DNA of 64,000 nt, from the NCBI RefSeq assembly GCF_003233655.1, contig NZ_CP029832.1:411001-475000 (forward strand), in the 5' to 3' direction. The notes under the pieces are model-generated. The model was given only the letters and a program-made list of their open reading frames with translations, was not told the DNA's origin and made no database searches. This DNA is from Azospirillum ramasamyi (GTDB taxonomy: Bacteria > Pseudomonadota > Alphaproteobacteria > Azospirillales > Azospirillaceae). Shown in pieces: positions 17,327-25,953 of the stretch. Each line of letters opens with the position of its first letter. Position 1 is the first letter of the stretch. Made by a program: the position numbers and the translations under genes.

Positions 17327-18649
17327 TCAGACGTACCGGTTGACGATGTTCTCCAGGTATTCGTGCCGGCCGGAGCGCGGCTGGGGGTTGATGCCCGAGG
17401 TCAGTGCGCGGTCGGCGAGCGTGGCGAGGTCGCGGTCGCCGGACAGGATGGCGCGGCCCTCCGCGCTGTCCCAGCCGGCGTAGCGGTCGGCCAGCGGCTT
17501 GGTCAGCGCGCCGTCCTCCAGCATTCGCGCCGCCTGAAGCAGGGCGCGGGCGCAGGCGTCGATGCCGCCGATGTGGCCGTGCAGCAGATCCTCCGGGTCG
17601 AGCGACTGGCGGCGGATCTTGGCGTCGAAATTCAGGCCGCCGGTGGTGAAGCCGCCGCCCTTCAGGATGTCGTGCATGACCACGGTCAGCTCGCCGATGT
17701 CGTTGGCGAACTGGTCGGTGTCCCAGCCGAGCAGCGCGTCGCCGCGGTTCATGTCGAGCGAGCCGAAGATGCCCAAGGCCAGCGCCAGCGCCACCTCGTG
17801 CTGGAAGCTGTGGCCGGCGAGGATGGCGTGGTTCTGCTCGATGTTCACCCGCACGTCGGCCAGCAGGTCGTAACGCTCCAGGAAGCCGTAGACGGTCGCG
17901 ACGTCGAAGTCGTACTGATGCTTGGTCGGCTCGCGCGGCTTCGGTTCGATCAGGATCGGGCCGTCGAAGCCGATCCTGTGCTTGTGCTCCACCACCATCG
18001 AAACGAAGCGGCCCATCTGGTCCAGCTCGCGCTTCAGGTCGGTGTTCAACAGCGTTTCATACCCCTCGCGCCCGCCCCACATGACGTAGTTGGCGCCGCC
18101 CAGCGCATGGGTGGCCTCCAGCGCCGCGCGCACCTGCCCGCAGGCGTAGAGGAAGACGTCGGGGTCGGGGTTGGTCGCGGCGCCGGCCATGTAGCGGCGG
18201 TGGGAGAACAGGTTTGCCGTGCCCCACAGCAGCCGGACCTTGGCGGTCTCCATCTTGGCCGCGAACAGCTCGGTGACGGCCTTCAGGTTGCCGACGCTTT
18301 CGGCCAGCGTGGCGCCTTCCGGGGCGGCGTCGAGGTCGTGGAAGCAGAAGAAGGGCACGTCGAGCAGGCGGAACATCTCGAAGGCGACGTCGGCCTTGGC
18401 GCGCGCCGCCTGCATCGGATCCTGGCCGGGGCGCATCCACGGGCGCAGGAAGGTCTCGCCGCCGAAGGGGTCGCCGCCCGGCCAGCAGAAGCTGTGCCAG
18501 TAGCAGGCGGCCAGCCGCAGATGGTCCTCCATCCGCTTGCCCAGCACGACGCGGTCCTTGTCGTACCAGCGGTAGGACAGCGGGTCGCGGCTGTCCGGCC
18601 CGCGATAGGACACCGGGGACAGGTCGCCGAAGAATGAGGCGGTGCTCAA
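17327..18649 (-). CDS. xylA: Xylose isomerase
   Basis: XylA converts D-xylose to D-xylulose. 440 residues, typical of the long class II type. Catalytic and metal motifs: FCFHDLDAAPEG with the active-site His, LLWGTANLFSHRRYM, VMWGGREGYETLLNTDL, ILIEPKPREPTKHQYDFD, and the C-terminal NFDAKIRRQS. The likely start is TTG at 18649, overlapping the xylB stop (TTGA); AAGGAG lies eight bases upstream, which supports this unusual start. The frame extends through the xylB region, but that part is a shadow. The product feeds xylulokinase encoded just upstream. Confidence 0.93.
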   Translation of the reverse strand: MSTASFFGDLSPVSYRGPDSRDPLSYRWYDKDRVVLGKRMEDHLRLAACYWHSFCWPGGDPFGGETFLRPWMRPGQDPMQAARAKADVAFEMFRLLDVPFFCFHDLDAAPEGATLAESVGNLKAVTELFAAKMETAKVRLLWGTANLFSHRRYMAGAATNPDPDVFLYACGQVRAALEATHALGGANYVMWGGREGYETLLNTDLKRELDQMGRFVSMVVEHKHRIGFDGPILIEPKPREPTKHQYDFDVATVYGFLERYDLLADVRVNIEQNHAILAGHSFQHEVALALALGIFGSLDMNRGDALLGWDTDQFANDIGELTVVMHDILKGGGFTTGGLNFDAKIRRQSLDPEDLLHGHIGGIDACARALLQAARMLEDGALTKPLADRYAGWDSAEGRAILSGDRDLATLADRALTSGINPQPRSGRHEYLENIVNRYV

Positions 18650-20130
18650 GTCGCGAACTCCTTGGCAAGGGGGTGGAGCCGGCGCCAGCGCAGCCACGCC
18701 CGGCTGTACGCCTCGGCACGGGCCGGATCGGGGGTGAAGGACTCCAGGCGGCGGGGCTTGCGGCAGACGGCGGCGGGGGATTCCCCGGTCGCGGCCATGC
18801 GGCCGAGATGGGCGGCGCCGAGCGCCGCACCGACCTCGCCATCCTCGATGCGGTGGATGGTGACGCCCAGCACGTCGGCGCAGATGCGCGCCCACAGCCG
18901 CGAGCGGGAGCCGCCGCCGGCAAGGTCGAGCGAGGTGGGGGCGTCGGCTCCCTCGCCGAGCGCGACGAGGTTGTCGCGGGCGGCGAAGGCGACGCCCTCC
19001 AGCACCGCCTGGACCAGCGCGTCGCGGCCGGTTTCCGCCGACAGGCCGGCGAACAGGCCGCGGATCGTGGCGTCGTTGTGGGGGGTGCGCTCGCCCGACA
19101 GGTAGGGCAGGAAGGCGACCGGCGAGGGGCCGTCCACCGCGTCGCCGAGCGGGGCCAGCAACTCCGCCTCCGGCGCGTCCAGGGTGGAAGCCGCCCAGGC
19201 CAGCGAGGCGGCGGAGGACAGCATGACGCCCATCTGGTGCCAGACGCCGGGAAGCGCGTGGCAGAAGGCATGGACCGCCATCGCCGGATTGGGCAGGAAA
19301 CGGTCTGTCGTCCGCCACAGCACGCCGGAGGTGCCGAGGCTGAGGAAGCCGTCGCCGGGCGTGATGGCGCCGAGCCCGACGGCGCTGGCGGCGCAATCCC
19401 CCGCCCCGCCGGCCACCACCGGAGGTTCCCGCATGCCCCAGCGGCGGGCGAGATCGGGAGACAGCCGGGCGACGGCGTCGGAGCCTTCGGCCAGTTCCGG
19501 CATATGGGCGCGGGTCATGCGGGTGGCGGCCAGCAGTTCGTCCGACCAGCCGCGCCGGGCCACGTCGAGCCACAGCGTGCCGGAGGCGTCGGACATCTCC
19601 TCCACCATCGCGCCGGTGAAGCGCCAGCGGACGTAAGCCTTGGGCAACAGCACCTTGGCCAGCGCGGCGAAGACTTCCGGCTCCTCCTCCGCCACCCACA
19701 GCAGCTTGGGCGCGGTGAAGCCGGGCATGGCGATGTTGCCGCTGATGGTCCGCAGCGTCGGAAGGGTTTCCTCCAGCGTCGCGCATTGGCGGTGGGATCG
19801 GCCGTCGTTCCACAGGATGGCGGGGCGCAGCACCTGGTTGTCGCGGCCCAGCAGGACGGCGCCATGCATCTGGCCGGAGAAACCGATGCCGAGCACGGCG
19901 GCGAGCGCCGCCGGCTGCCGTTCGGCCAGCTCGTCCACCGCGGCGATGGCGGCGGCGACCCAGTCCTCCGGCTCCTGCTCCGACCACTGCGGATGGAGAC
20001 GGGAGACGGTGCAGGGGCGGGATGCGCTGCCGGCGACGGTCCCGGCCCCGACCCCGCCTCCATCGCTCCCGCCGGCGTCGGTCAGGACCGCCTTGACGCT
20101 GGATGTGCCGATGTCGATCCCGAGAAACAT
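18646..20130 (-). CDS. xylB: Xylulokinase
   Basis: A 494-residue FGGY-family kinase phosphorylating D-xylulose. Visible motifs: MFLGIDIGTSSVKAVL (phosphate 1), IGFSGQMHGAVLLG, PAILWNDGRS, GGAGDCAASAVGLGAI, SLGTSGVLWRT, FLPYLSGERTPHND and the adenosine motif LAGGGSRSRLWARICADVLG. It starts 25 bp after the LacI-type regulator gene and ends overlapping xylA, placing it second in the operon. The product enters the pentose phosphate pathway. Confidence 0.93.
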   Translation of the reverse strand: MFLGIDIGTSSVKAVLTDAGGSDGGGVGAGTVAGSASRPCTVSRLHPQWSEQEPEDWVAAAIAAVDELAERQPAALAAVLGIGFSGQMHGAVLLGRDNQVLRPAILWNDGRSHRQCATLEETLPTLRTISGNIAMPGFTAPKLLWVAEEEPEVFAALAKVLLPKAYVRWRFTGAMVEEMSDASGTLWLDVARRGWSDELLAATRMTRAHMPELAEGSDAVARLSPDLARRWGMREPPVVAGGAGDCAASAVGLGAITPGDGFLSLGTSGVLWRTTDRFLPNPAMAVHAFCHALPGVWHQMGVMLSSAASLAWAASTLDAPEAELLAPLGDAVDGPSPVAFLPYLSGERTPHNDATIRGLFAGLSAETGRDALVQAVLEGVAFAARDNLVALGEGADAPTSLDLAGGGSRSRLWARICADVLGVTIHRIEDGEVGAALGAAHLGRMAATGESPAAVCRKPRRLESFTPDPARAEAYSRAWLRWRRLHPLAKEFAT

Positions 20131-20155
20131 GACGGCCGACCTTTCCTGATGCCCG

Positions 20156-21214
20156 TCAGGGCAGGTTGTCGCGCAGGATGACCTGGACCCGGATGTGTTC
20201 CTGTGCCGCGACGATCTCCTGGCCCGAAACCAGGGCGTGGAGCACCCGCGCCATCGAGCGCGCCTCGTGCCCCGGATCCTGGGCGACCAGGGCGGCGAAG
20301 GTGCCGTCCAGCAGCATGCGGCGGGTGGCGGGCGTCAGTTCATGGCCGACGCAGAGGATCTTGCGGGCGAGCCCGGCCTCGGCCAGCGCCTCTCCGATGC
20401 CGACGGAGCCCTCGCCGGTGTTGTAGATCGCCACCAGATCGGGGGTGTCGGCCAGCATGCGGCGGACCAGATCGCGGTTGCGCCCGGGATCGTCGCGGCC
20501 CTCCACCGGGGTCAGGCGGGTCAGGCCGGGATATTCCTCCGCCAGCACCTGCCCGAAGCCGAAGAGGCGTTCGGCATGGTCGCGCAGGCTGCCCGATCCG
20601 GTGACGATGCCGACCGAGCCGCCAGCCTCGCCATTGCGCGGGGGGCCGAGGAAGCGGCCGACCAGCGAACCGGCGGTGCGGCCCGCCGCGATGTTGTCGA
20701 TGCCGACATAATGCTGGCGCCGCGACGACGGAGCGTCCGACACCAGCGTCACCACCGCCATGCCGCCTTCCACGAGATCGTCGATGGCCGCCCGGATTCG
20801 CGGGTGGTCGAGCGCCACCAGCGCCACCGCGTCGAAGCGGCCCGGCAGCCCGGCCAATTCCGCCGCCAGCCTGTCGGCATCGAACACATCGGTCTCGACG
20901 ATCTCCACCGCGATGCGCCGTGCGCGGAACCAATCGGCCTGGGCGCGGATATTGTCGGCGATGTCCATCATGAAGCGGTTGCCGCCGCTGGGCAGGACGA
21001 CGGCAAAGCGCCAGGAGCGCGACCGCGCCAGCTCCGCCGCCGCCGCCAGCGGGCGGAAGCCCAGCCGCTGCACCGCCTCATGCACCTTGAGCGCGGTCTT
21101 GGCGCTGACGCCCGGCCGTCCGTTGACGACCCGGTCCGCCGTCGCAAGGCTGACGCCGGCCGCCGCCGCCACGTCGCGCAGGGTCAGGGGTGCGTCGTTT
21201 AGCTGATTGCTCAT
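20156..21214 (-). CDS. LacI-family regulator of the xylose operon
   Basis: 352 residues: a LacI helix-turn-helix at the N-terminus (LTLRDVAAAAGVSLATADRV, then NGRPGVS) and a type I periplasmic-binding-protein-like sugar domain (FAVVLPSGGNRFM, YVGIDNIAAGRTAGSLVGRF, AIYNTGEGSVG). The start at 21214 (MSNQLND) is better placed than an in-frame Met at 21250. It is the first gene of the xyl operon and probably regulates itself and the operon through two palindromes upstream. Alphaproteobacterial xylose operons often use LacI-type rather than AraC-type regulators. The effector is unproven; xylose is likely. Confidence 0.88.
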   Translation of the reverse strand: MSNQLNDAPLTLRDVAAAAGVSLATADRVVNGRPGVSAKTALKVHEAVQRLGFRPLAAAAELARSRSWRFAVVLPSGGNRFMMDIADNIRAQADWFRARRIAVEIVETDVFDADRLAAELAGLPGRFDAVALVALDHPRIRAAIDDLVEGGMAVVTLVSDAPSSRRQHYVGIDNIAAGRTAGSLVGRFLGPPRNGEAGGSVGIVTGSGSLRDHAERLFGFGQVLAEEYPGLTRLTPVEGRDDPGRNRDLVRRMLADTPDLVAIYNTGEGSVGIGEALAEAGLARKILCVGHELTPATRRMLLDGTFAALVAQDPGHEARSMARVLHALVSGQEIVAAQEHIRVQVILRDNLP

Positions 21215-21238
21215 GGTGCGAACGATATTCCGATGCTC

Positions 21239-21254
21239 TGAGGTGCGCAACTCA
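21239..21254. promoter_or_regulatory. Candidate LacI-type operator 1
   Basis: TGAGGTGCGCAACTCA is a 16-bp palindrome (one mismatched pair) with the central CG usual for LacI-family sites. It begins 25 bp upstream of the regulator's start codon. Confidence 0.6.
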
Positions 21255-21320
21255 ATTTCTGAGGTTCGGCCCTGGATTGGCCTTTTGGCCGAAGCATGGC
21301 GGCACAGGGTTCATGTTCTT

Positions 21321-21336
21321 TCAGGTACGCACCTCA
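21321..21336. promoter_or_regulatory. Candidate LacI-type operator 2
   Basis: TCAGGTACGCACCTCA matches operator 1 at 13 of 16 positions and lies 82 bp away. Two copies in the same gap support looping or cooperative repression of the regulator-xyl operon. Confidence 0.55.
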
Positions 21337-21512
21337 CCGCAGGCTGCGGCGCGCCGCCGTCCTCATAGGGCTTACGCGGCGCGAATCGTCGCCCCCGACC
21401 GGGGGCTGCGCTACTCCCAATGGAGTCCGTTACCTCCGACTGCACCCATGACCGGGGGACTCGCGGGAATTTAGGCTTGCTCCTCCCTCGCGCCACAACG
21501 AGAGCAGGTGGA

Positions 21513-23402
21513 ATGCCGCAGCTGAGAACCCATCAGCAACTGGTCAGCGCCATCGCCAATGCCATCGGCCAGCAGCAGACGGAGGTTCGCGACATTCTGG
21601 CGGCGGTGACGCCCGGCGGGGGGAAATCGCTGCTGCCGGTCATCATGGCGGCGGCGCTGCACAAGGCGGGGCGGATCGACCGGGTGTGCTGGATCGTGCC
21701 GCGCGACAGCCTGCGCCAGCAGGCGGAGGAAGCCTTCGTCGATCCGCGCTGGCGCGAGGTGTTGGGACACAATCTCGCCCTGCGCGCGGCGGAGAACGGG
21801 CGCGACCTCTGCCGCGGCCTGCAGGGCTACATCACGACATATCAGGCGGTCGCCGCCGCGCCGGACCTGCATCTGCAGGAGTTCCGCCGTCACCGCTACC
21901 TGTTGGCGGTGGACGAGCTGCACCATCTCCCGGCGGTGTTCGACACCGACCGCATGGCGGCGGTGGAGGAGGAAACCGCCTGGAGCCGGTCGATCCTGCC
22001 GCTTCTGGAGAATGCGTCGGCCCGGCTGCTGATGAGCGGGACGCTGGAGCGCGCCGACGGCCGTCCGATCCTGTGGCTGCCCTACCGCACGCCGCAGGGA
22101 ACCCGCAAGGTGCGGGAAATCGACTTCAAGGCGCCGGGCTGGGCGGTGGTCGGCTATTCCCGCCGGCAGGCGCTGGCCGAGAAGGCGATCCTGCCCGTCA
22201 CCTTCGGCGCGATGGACGGCTCGGCCTCCTGGCTGGATGCGGAGCGCACCAACCGCTGGGTCGATGCGCTGTCGAAGGCGGGGGAGAACACGCGCGACGC
22301 CCTGTTCACCGCGCTGCGCACCGGCTTCGCCCAGGCGATGCTGCGCGAGGCCTACCGCTCCTGCCGGGAGCACCGGGCGAAACGGCGGGCGGAGCTGAAG
22401 CTGCCGGCGGGGCGCGACGGTCCGGGGCTGGGCAAGCTGCTGGTCATCGCGCCCGACCAGGAGACGGCGCGGTCGTATCTGGAGACGCTTCAGGGCTGGA
22501 TGCCGAGGGAGCAGGCCGGGCGCATGGCGCGGCTCGCCATCTCCGACCGCCGCGACGCGCAGGAGGTGGTGGCATCCTTCCGCCTGCGGCCCGAGCCGGC
22601 GGTGCTGGTCTCCGTCGCCATGGCCTATGAGGGGCTGGACGCGCCGTCGATCACCCATGTCGCCTGCCTGACCCACATCCGCTCGCGTCCCTGGCTGGAA
22701 CAGGCGATCGCGCGGGCGACGCGGGTGGATCCGCATGGCGGACCCTATGACCGGCAGCGCGCGCTGATCTACCACCCGTCCGACGCGCTGTTCGAGCAGT
22801 TCCGCACCATGGTGGAGACCCAGCAGGGCACCCGCGCCATGGTGAAGACCCGCCGTCCCCAGCAGGAGCTTCCCTTCGAGCGCGGCACGGAGCGCGAGCC
22901 GGAGATCATCCCGCTGGAATCCAACGCCACGGCGCTGCGCTTCGCCGTGGTGGCGCCGGGGCCGGATTTCGGCGCGCAATCGCGCGATCCGGGAGAACTG
23001 CCGCTGACGCCCAGTGCGGCGGAGCATCACCTGCGCCAGCGCATCGGCCAGCTGGTCGCGGCGCAGGTGATCGAGGACGAGGACAACAACCTCGTCGCCG
23101 AGGGGCCGACCGGCTACCACATCTACAACGCCGTGCTGAAGCGGCTGATGAAGAAGGCGCGCTCCGAAATGACCCTGTCGGAGCTGGAGGCGACCGTCGG
23201 CTGGCTGGAGCGCAACCGGCTGTCCGACCACCGCCACCTGATCGCCGACGACCCGCAGTTCCAGTGGTCAACGCGGCGGCGGGGGCAGGCTATCCCTTAC
23301 AACTCCCTCTCCCGGGGTGGGAGAGGGAAATTTTCGGTCACTTCGACCACGGACAACGCCCCTCCAGCAGGTCGCGTTCGCGGGTCAGCGCGTCGGCCAT
23401 GA
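21513..23402 (+). CDS. DEAD/DEAH-like superfamily 2 helicase
   Basis: 629 residues. Motif I (Walker A) TPGGGKSLLP, a QRxG-like GTP-free start, motif Ia WIVPRDSLRQQA, motif II LAVDELHH, motif III LMSGTLER and motif VI EQAIARATRV define an SF2 helicase with the two RecA folds at about 30-220 and 300-460. A C-terminal region of about 170 residues is not recognised. The start at 21513 has GGTGG upstream. The role is unknown; similar enzymes occur on plasmids and in defence or DNA-processing loci, but no partner nuclease or methylase is beside it. The frame runs through a palindrome at 23305 and overlaps the convergent LysR gene by 65 bp, so the last 40 or so residues may be a non-conserved run-on. 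Confidence 0.8.
   Translation: MPQLRTHQQLVSAIANAIGQQQTEVRDILAAVTPGGGKSLLPVIMAAALHKAGRIDRVCWIVPRDSLRQQAEEAFVDPRWREVLGHNLALRAAENGRDLCRGLQGYITTYQAVAAAPDLHLQEFRRHRYLLAVDELHHLPAVFDTDRMAAVEEETAWSRSILPLLENASARLLMSGTLERADGRPILWLPYRTPQGTRKVREIDFKAPGWAVVGYSRRQALAEKAILPVTFGAMDGSASWLDAERTNRWVDALSKAGENTRDALFTALRTGFAQAMLREAYRSCREHRAKRRAELKLPAGRDGPGLGKLLVIAPDQETARSYLETLQGWMPREQAGRMARLAISDRRDAQEVVASFRLRPEPAVLVSVAMAYEGLDAPSITHVACLTHIRSRPWLEQAIARATRVDPHGGPYDRQRALIYHPSDALFEQFRTMVETQQGTRAMVKTRRPQQELPFERGTEREPEIIPLESNATALRFAVVAPGPDFGAQSRDPGELPLTPSAAEHHLRQRIGQLVAAQVIEDEDNNLVAEGPTGYHIYNAVLKRLMKKARSEMTLSELEATVGWLERNRLSDHRHLIADDPQFQWSTRRRGQAIPYNSLSRGGRGKFSVTSTTDNAPPAGRVRGSARRP
23305..23327. repeat. Dispersed palindrome inside the helicase 3' end
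   Basis: CCCTCTCCC and GGGAGAGGG arms, the same unit as at 17285-17307. It lies between the conserved helicase region and the LysR stop, the place of a convergent terminator. Confidence 0.6.
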
Positions 23403-24246
23403 AGTCGAGGAAGGCGCGGACGCGGCCCATGTGGCGCAGATCCTCATGCGTCAGCAGCCAGAGCTTGGCATCGGCCTCCGGCACCGGATCGCCGATGCGG
23501 CGGAAGGCGGGGTCGCGGTCCACCACCCCGCAGGGCAGCAGGCCGAGGCCGATCCCGGCCCGCACCGCCTCCACCGCCCCGGCGACCGAATTGACCCGGT
23601 AGCCGATCGCCGCCGCCGGCACCGCCCGCTTCATCCAGCGGGCAAGCGAGGTGTGCTCGAAGGATTCGTCCAGCCCCACCCACGGGTGGCGGTCGGGGTC
23701 ATCAACCCCGCCCGCCCGGTCCAGATAGCCGGATGCCCCATAGACGGCGAAAGCCAGCCCAGAGACCGCGCGCCCGACGAGGTTTTCCGGCGGCCGGCTG
23801 GTGGCGCGGATCGCCACGTCGGCCTCGCGCCGGGTCAGGCTGAGCGACGCCTCCGCCGCCATCAGGTCGATCCGCAGCTCGGGGTGCAGCCGGCGGAAGG
23901 CGGCAATGTGGCGCGGCAGGACGTAGAGGGTCAGGATGTCGACGGTGGTCACGCGCAGGCTGCCGCTGATCCGGGTGTCGCGGCCGGACAGCAGGCGGTT
24001 GGCGGCGGCCACATCCTCCTCCATCTTCTGCGCCACCCGGTGCATCTCGTCGCCCGCCGCGGTCAGCACATAGCCGCCGGGCAGCTTGTCGAACAGTTGG
24101 GCGCCCATGGCCTGCTCCAGCGCCGTCACCCGGCGCAGCACCGTGCTGTGGTTCACCCCGAGGACGCGGGCGGCGGCGGACAGGGAGCCGTGCCGCGCCA
24201 CCGCCAGCAGGTAGCGCAGATCATCCCAATTGCTGCCGCTTGCCAT
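23338..24246 (-). CDS. LysR-family transcriptional regulator
   Basis: 302 residues with a winged helix-turn-helix at 5-65 (WDDLRYLLAVARHGSLSAAA, LGVNHSTVLRRVTALEQ) and a periplasmic-binding-like effector domain from about 92. The pattern resembles the CrgA/single-target LysR regulators that repress a divergent gene. It diverges from the membrane protein gene at 24369 with 122 bp between starts. The effector is unknown. Confidence 0.9.
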   Translation of the reverse strand: MASGSNWDDLRYLLAVARHGSLSAAARVLGVNHSTVLRRVTALEQAMGAQLFDKLPGGYVLTAAGDEMHRVAQKMEEDVAAANRLLSGRDTRISGSLRVTTVDILTLYVLPRHIAAFRRLHPELRIDLMAAEASLSLTRREADVAIRATSRPPENLVGRAVSGLAFAVYGASGYLDRAGGVDDPDRHPWVGLDESFEHTSLARWMKRAVPAAAIGYRVNSVAGAVEAVRAGIGLGLLPCGVVDRDPAFRRIGDPVPEADAKLWLLTHEDLRHMGRVRAFLDFMADALTRERDLLEGRCPWSK

Positions 24247-24368
24247 TTATTCCCGCTTATTGATGCAGATGCTTTTTGCAAATCTCGCCAATTCGCGCTC
24301 ATCAAAGCACAGGTTAAGGTCGGCACCAAGCGCATCCCGCGTCACCACATCCCAATCCGGCCGACCGC

Positions 24369-25223
24369 ATGCCCGAGCTGCTTCAAGATCCCTTCATCCA
24401 GTCCAGCGCCCTGCCCCTGCTGGTCAGCCTGATCCTCGTCGGTGCCCTGCATCTGCTGCGGCGTCCGCTGGCGGCGGCCGGGATCGCGGCCGGGTTCCTG
24501 GTGGTCTTCGCCTTGGTCGTCGGCCTGCCGGCCCTGCCGCCGCCGTCGAGCATGGGCAAGCTGTTCTGGTCGTCCGCCATCGGGCTGCTGCTGGGCGTCG
24601 CCGCCGACGCGGCGGGTTTGCGGGGCCGGGTGGCTTCGGCCGGGTTGGCGCTGTGGCTGGCCGGTTCGCTTCTGTGGATCGCCCTGCCCGTCCTCGATTC
24701 CATGGCGGCGGTCGTCGGTTTCTTGATCCTGCTCGCCGTCGCCGCGTGGGTCGCCTTTGCCCGCGGCTCGCAGGCGCCCGGCGCTGATAAGGCCGAGAGC
24801 CCGACCGCGCCGGCCGCCTCGCTGCTGGCGCTGGCGCTGGCCGTCGGCGGCACGGCGCTGATCGGCTCCTCGGCCTCGATCGCCCAGATGGCTTTGGCCC
24901 TGGCGGCATCGGCCGGCGGCTTCCTGCTGTGGAACTGGCCGGTCGAACGCCATGGCTGGGGCCTGCCGGGCCGGGTTGCGACCGGCATCGCGGTGCTGCT
25001 GGCCGGCGTGCTGACCCTCTTCACCCAGGCGCAGACCGCCGTCCTGCTGCTGGCGCTGCCGGCGCTGCTGGCCGGGCGTGTCAGCCATTTCGTTCCCCAG
25101 GGCCATGGCCCGGTCGGCCGGGCCGCCTCGTCGGCCGCCGTCACGGTGGCCGCGGTCCTTCCGGCGCTGGCCGCCATCGGTGCGGCCTATGCGCTGACCG
25201 GCGGCGAAGCGTCGCCCTACTGA
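24369..25223 (+). CDS. Multi-spanning membrane protein, unknown
   Basis: 284 residues with about eight hydrophobic helices (for example LLVSLILVGALHLL, GFLVVFALVVGLPAL, AVVGFLILLAVAAWVAFA, VAVLLAGVLTLF) joined by short loops; no catalytic motif recognised. A Ser-rich loop lies around residues 135-150. It is divergent from the LysR gene, which may regulate it, and is followed 44 bp later by yceI. A transporter or membrane-stress role is possible but not shown. Confidence 0.75.
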   Translation: MPELLQDPFIQSSALPLLVSLILVGALHLLRRPLAAAGIAAGFLVVFALVVGLPALPPPSSMGKLFWSSAIGLLLGVAADAAGLRGRVASAGLALWLAGSLLWIALPVLDSMAAVVGFLILLAVAAWVAFARGSQAPGADKAESPTAPAASLLALALAVGGTALIGSSASIAQMALALAASAGGFLLWNWPVERHGWGLPGRVATGIAVLLAGVLTLFTQAQTAVLLLALPALLAGRVSHFVPQGHGPVGRAASSAAVTVAAVLPALAAIGAAYALTGGEASPY

Positions 25224-25267
25224 TCCTCCATCCCCATCACTCTTTCCCAGTCCCCGGAGCCTTGTTC

Positions 25268-25864
25268 ATGAAGAAGACCCTGTTCGCCGCCGCCCTGTTC
25301 GTCGCGACCGCCGCCGGCGCATTCGTTCCGATGGCGGCCCCCGCCTTCGCCGCCCCGGTCAGCTACAAGATCGACCCGGCGCACACCGCCGTCGCCTTCA
25401 TCGTCGACCACATCGGCTTCTCCAAAGTGATCGGCCGCTTCAACACCGTCGGCGGCGACATCAGCTTCGACAAGGACGCGGTGGAGAACAGCACGGTCAA
25501 CGTCACCATCGACGCCGCCAGCATCGACACCAACCATGCCAAGCGCGACGAGCATCTGCGTTCCCCGGACTTCTTCAATGCGAAGGAGTTCCCGAAGGTG
25601 ACCTTCAAGAGCACGAAGATCGAGAAGACCGGCGACAAGACCGGCAAGCTGCACGGCGACCTGACCATGCTGGGCGTGACCAAGCCGGTGGTTCTGGACG
25701 TCACCTTCAACAAGGACGGCGTCAGCCCGGCCAGCAAGCTGGAGACCGCCGGCTTCTCCGCCCGCGGCACGGTCAAGCGCACCGATTTCGGCATGAAGTA
25801 CGGCGCGCCGGCCGTCGGCGACGACATCCAGCTGCTGATCGAGATCGAGGCGGTCAAGTCCTGA
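25268..25864 (+). CDS. yceI: YceI-family periplasmic lipid-binding protein
   Basis: 198 residues with a signal peptide (about 1-30, ending AFAAP), followed by the YceI lipocalin-like barrel: SYKIDPAHTAVAFIVDHIGFS, FNTVGGDISFD, ASIDTNHAKRDEHLRSPDFF, KFPKVTF-like EFPKVTFKSTKI, GDLTMLGVTKPVVLDV. YceI proteins bind polyisoprenoid or fatty-acid ligands in the periplasm. GGAG lies nine bases before the ATG. It follows the membrane protein gene and may share its transcript. Confidence 0.93.
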   Translation: MKKTLFAAALFVATAAGAFVPMAAPAFAAPVSYKIDPAHTAVAFIVDHIGFSKVIGRFNTVGGDISFDKDAVENSTVNVTIDAASIDTNHAKRDEHLRSPDFFNAKEFPKVTFKSTKIEKTGDKTGKLHGDLTMLGVTKPVVLDVTFNKDGVSPASKLETAGFSARGTVKRTDFGMKYGAPAVGDDIQLLIEIEAVKS

Positions 25865-25953
25865 CCGAAAGGCCGTTCCGGTCTGTTGCGGTGTGGAGGG
25901 GACCGGTTCGCCGGTCCCTTTCCCGTTTCCACTCCCGGCGATTGGAGGCCGTG

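Noticed and set aside
24260..24273. FNR-like TTGATGCAGATGCT between the LysR and membrane protein genes
   Set aside because: Only the left half matches TTGAT; the right half fails at most positions and neighbours are not anaerobic genes.
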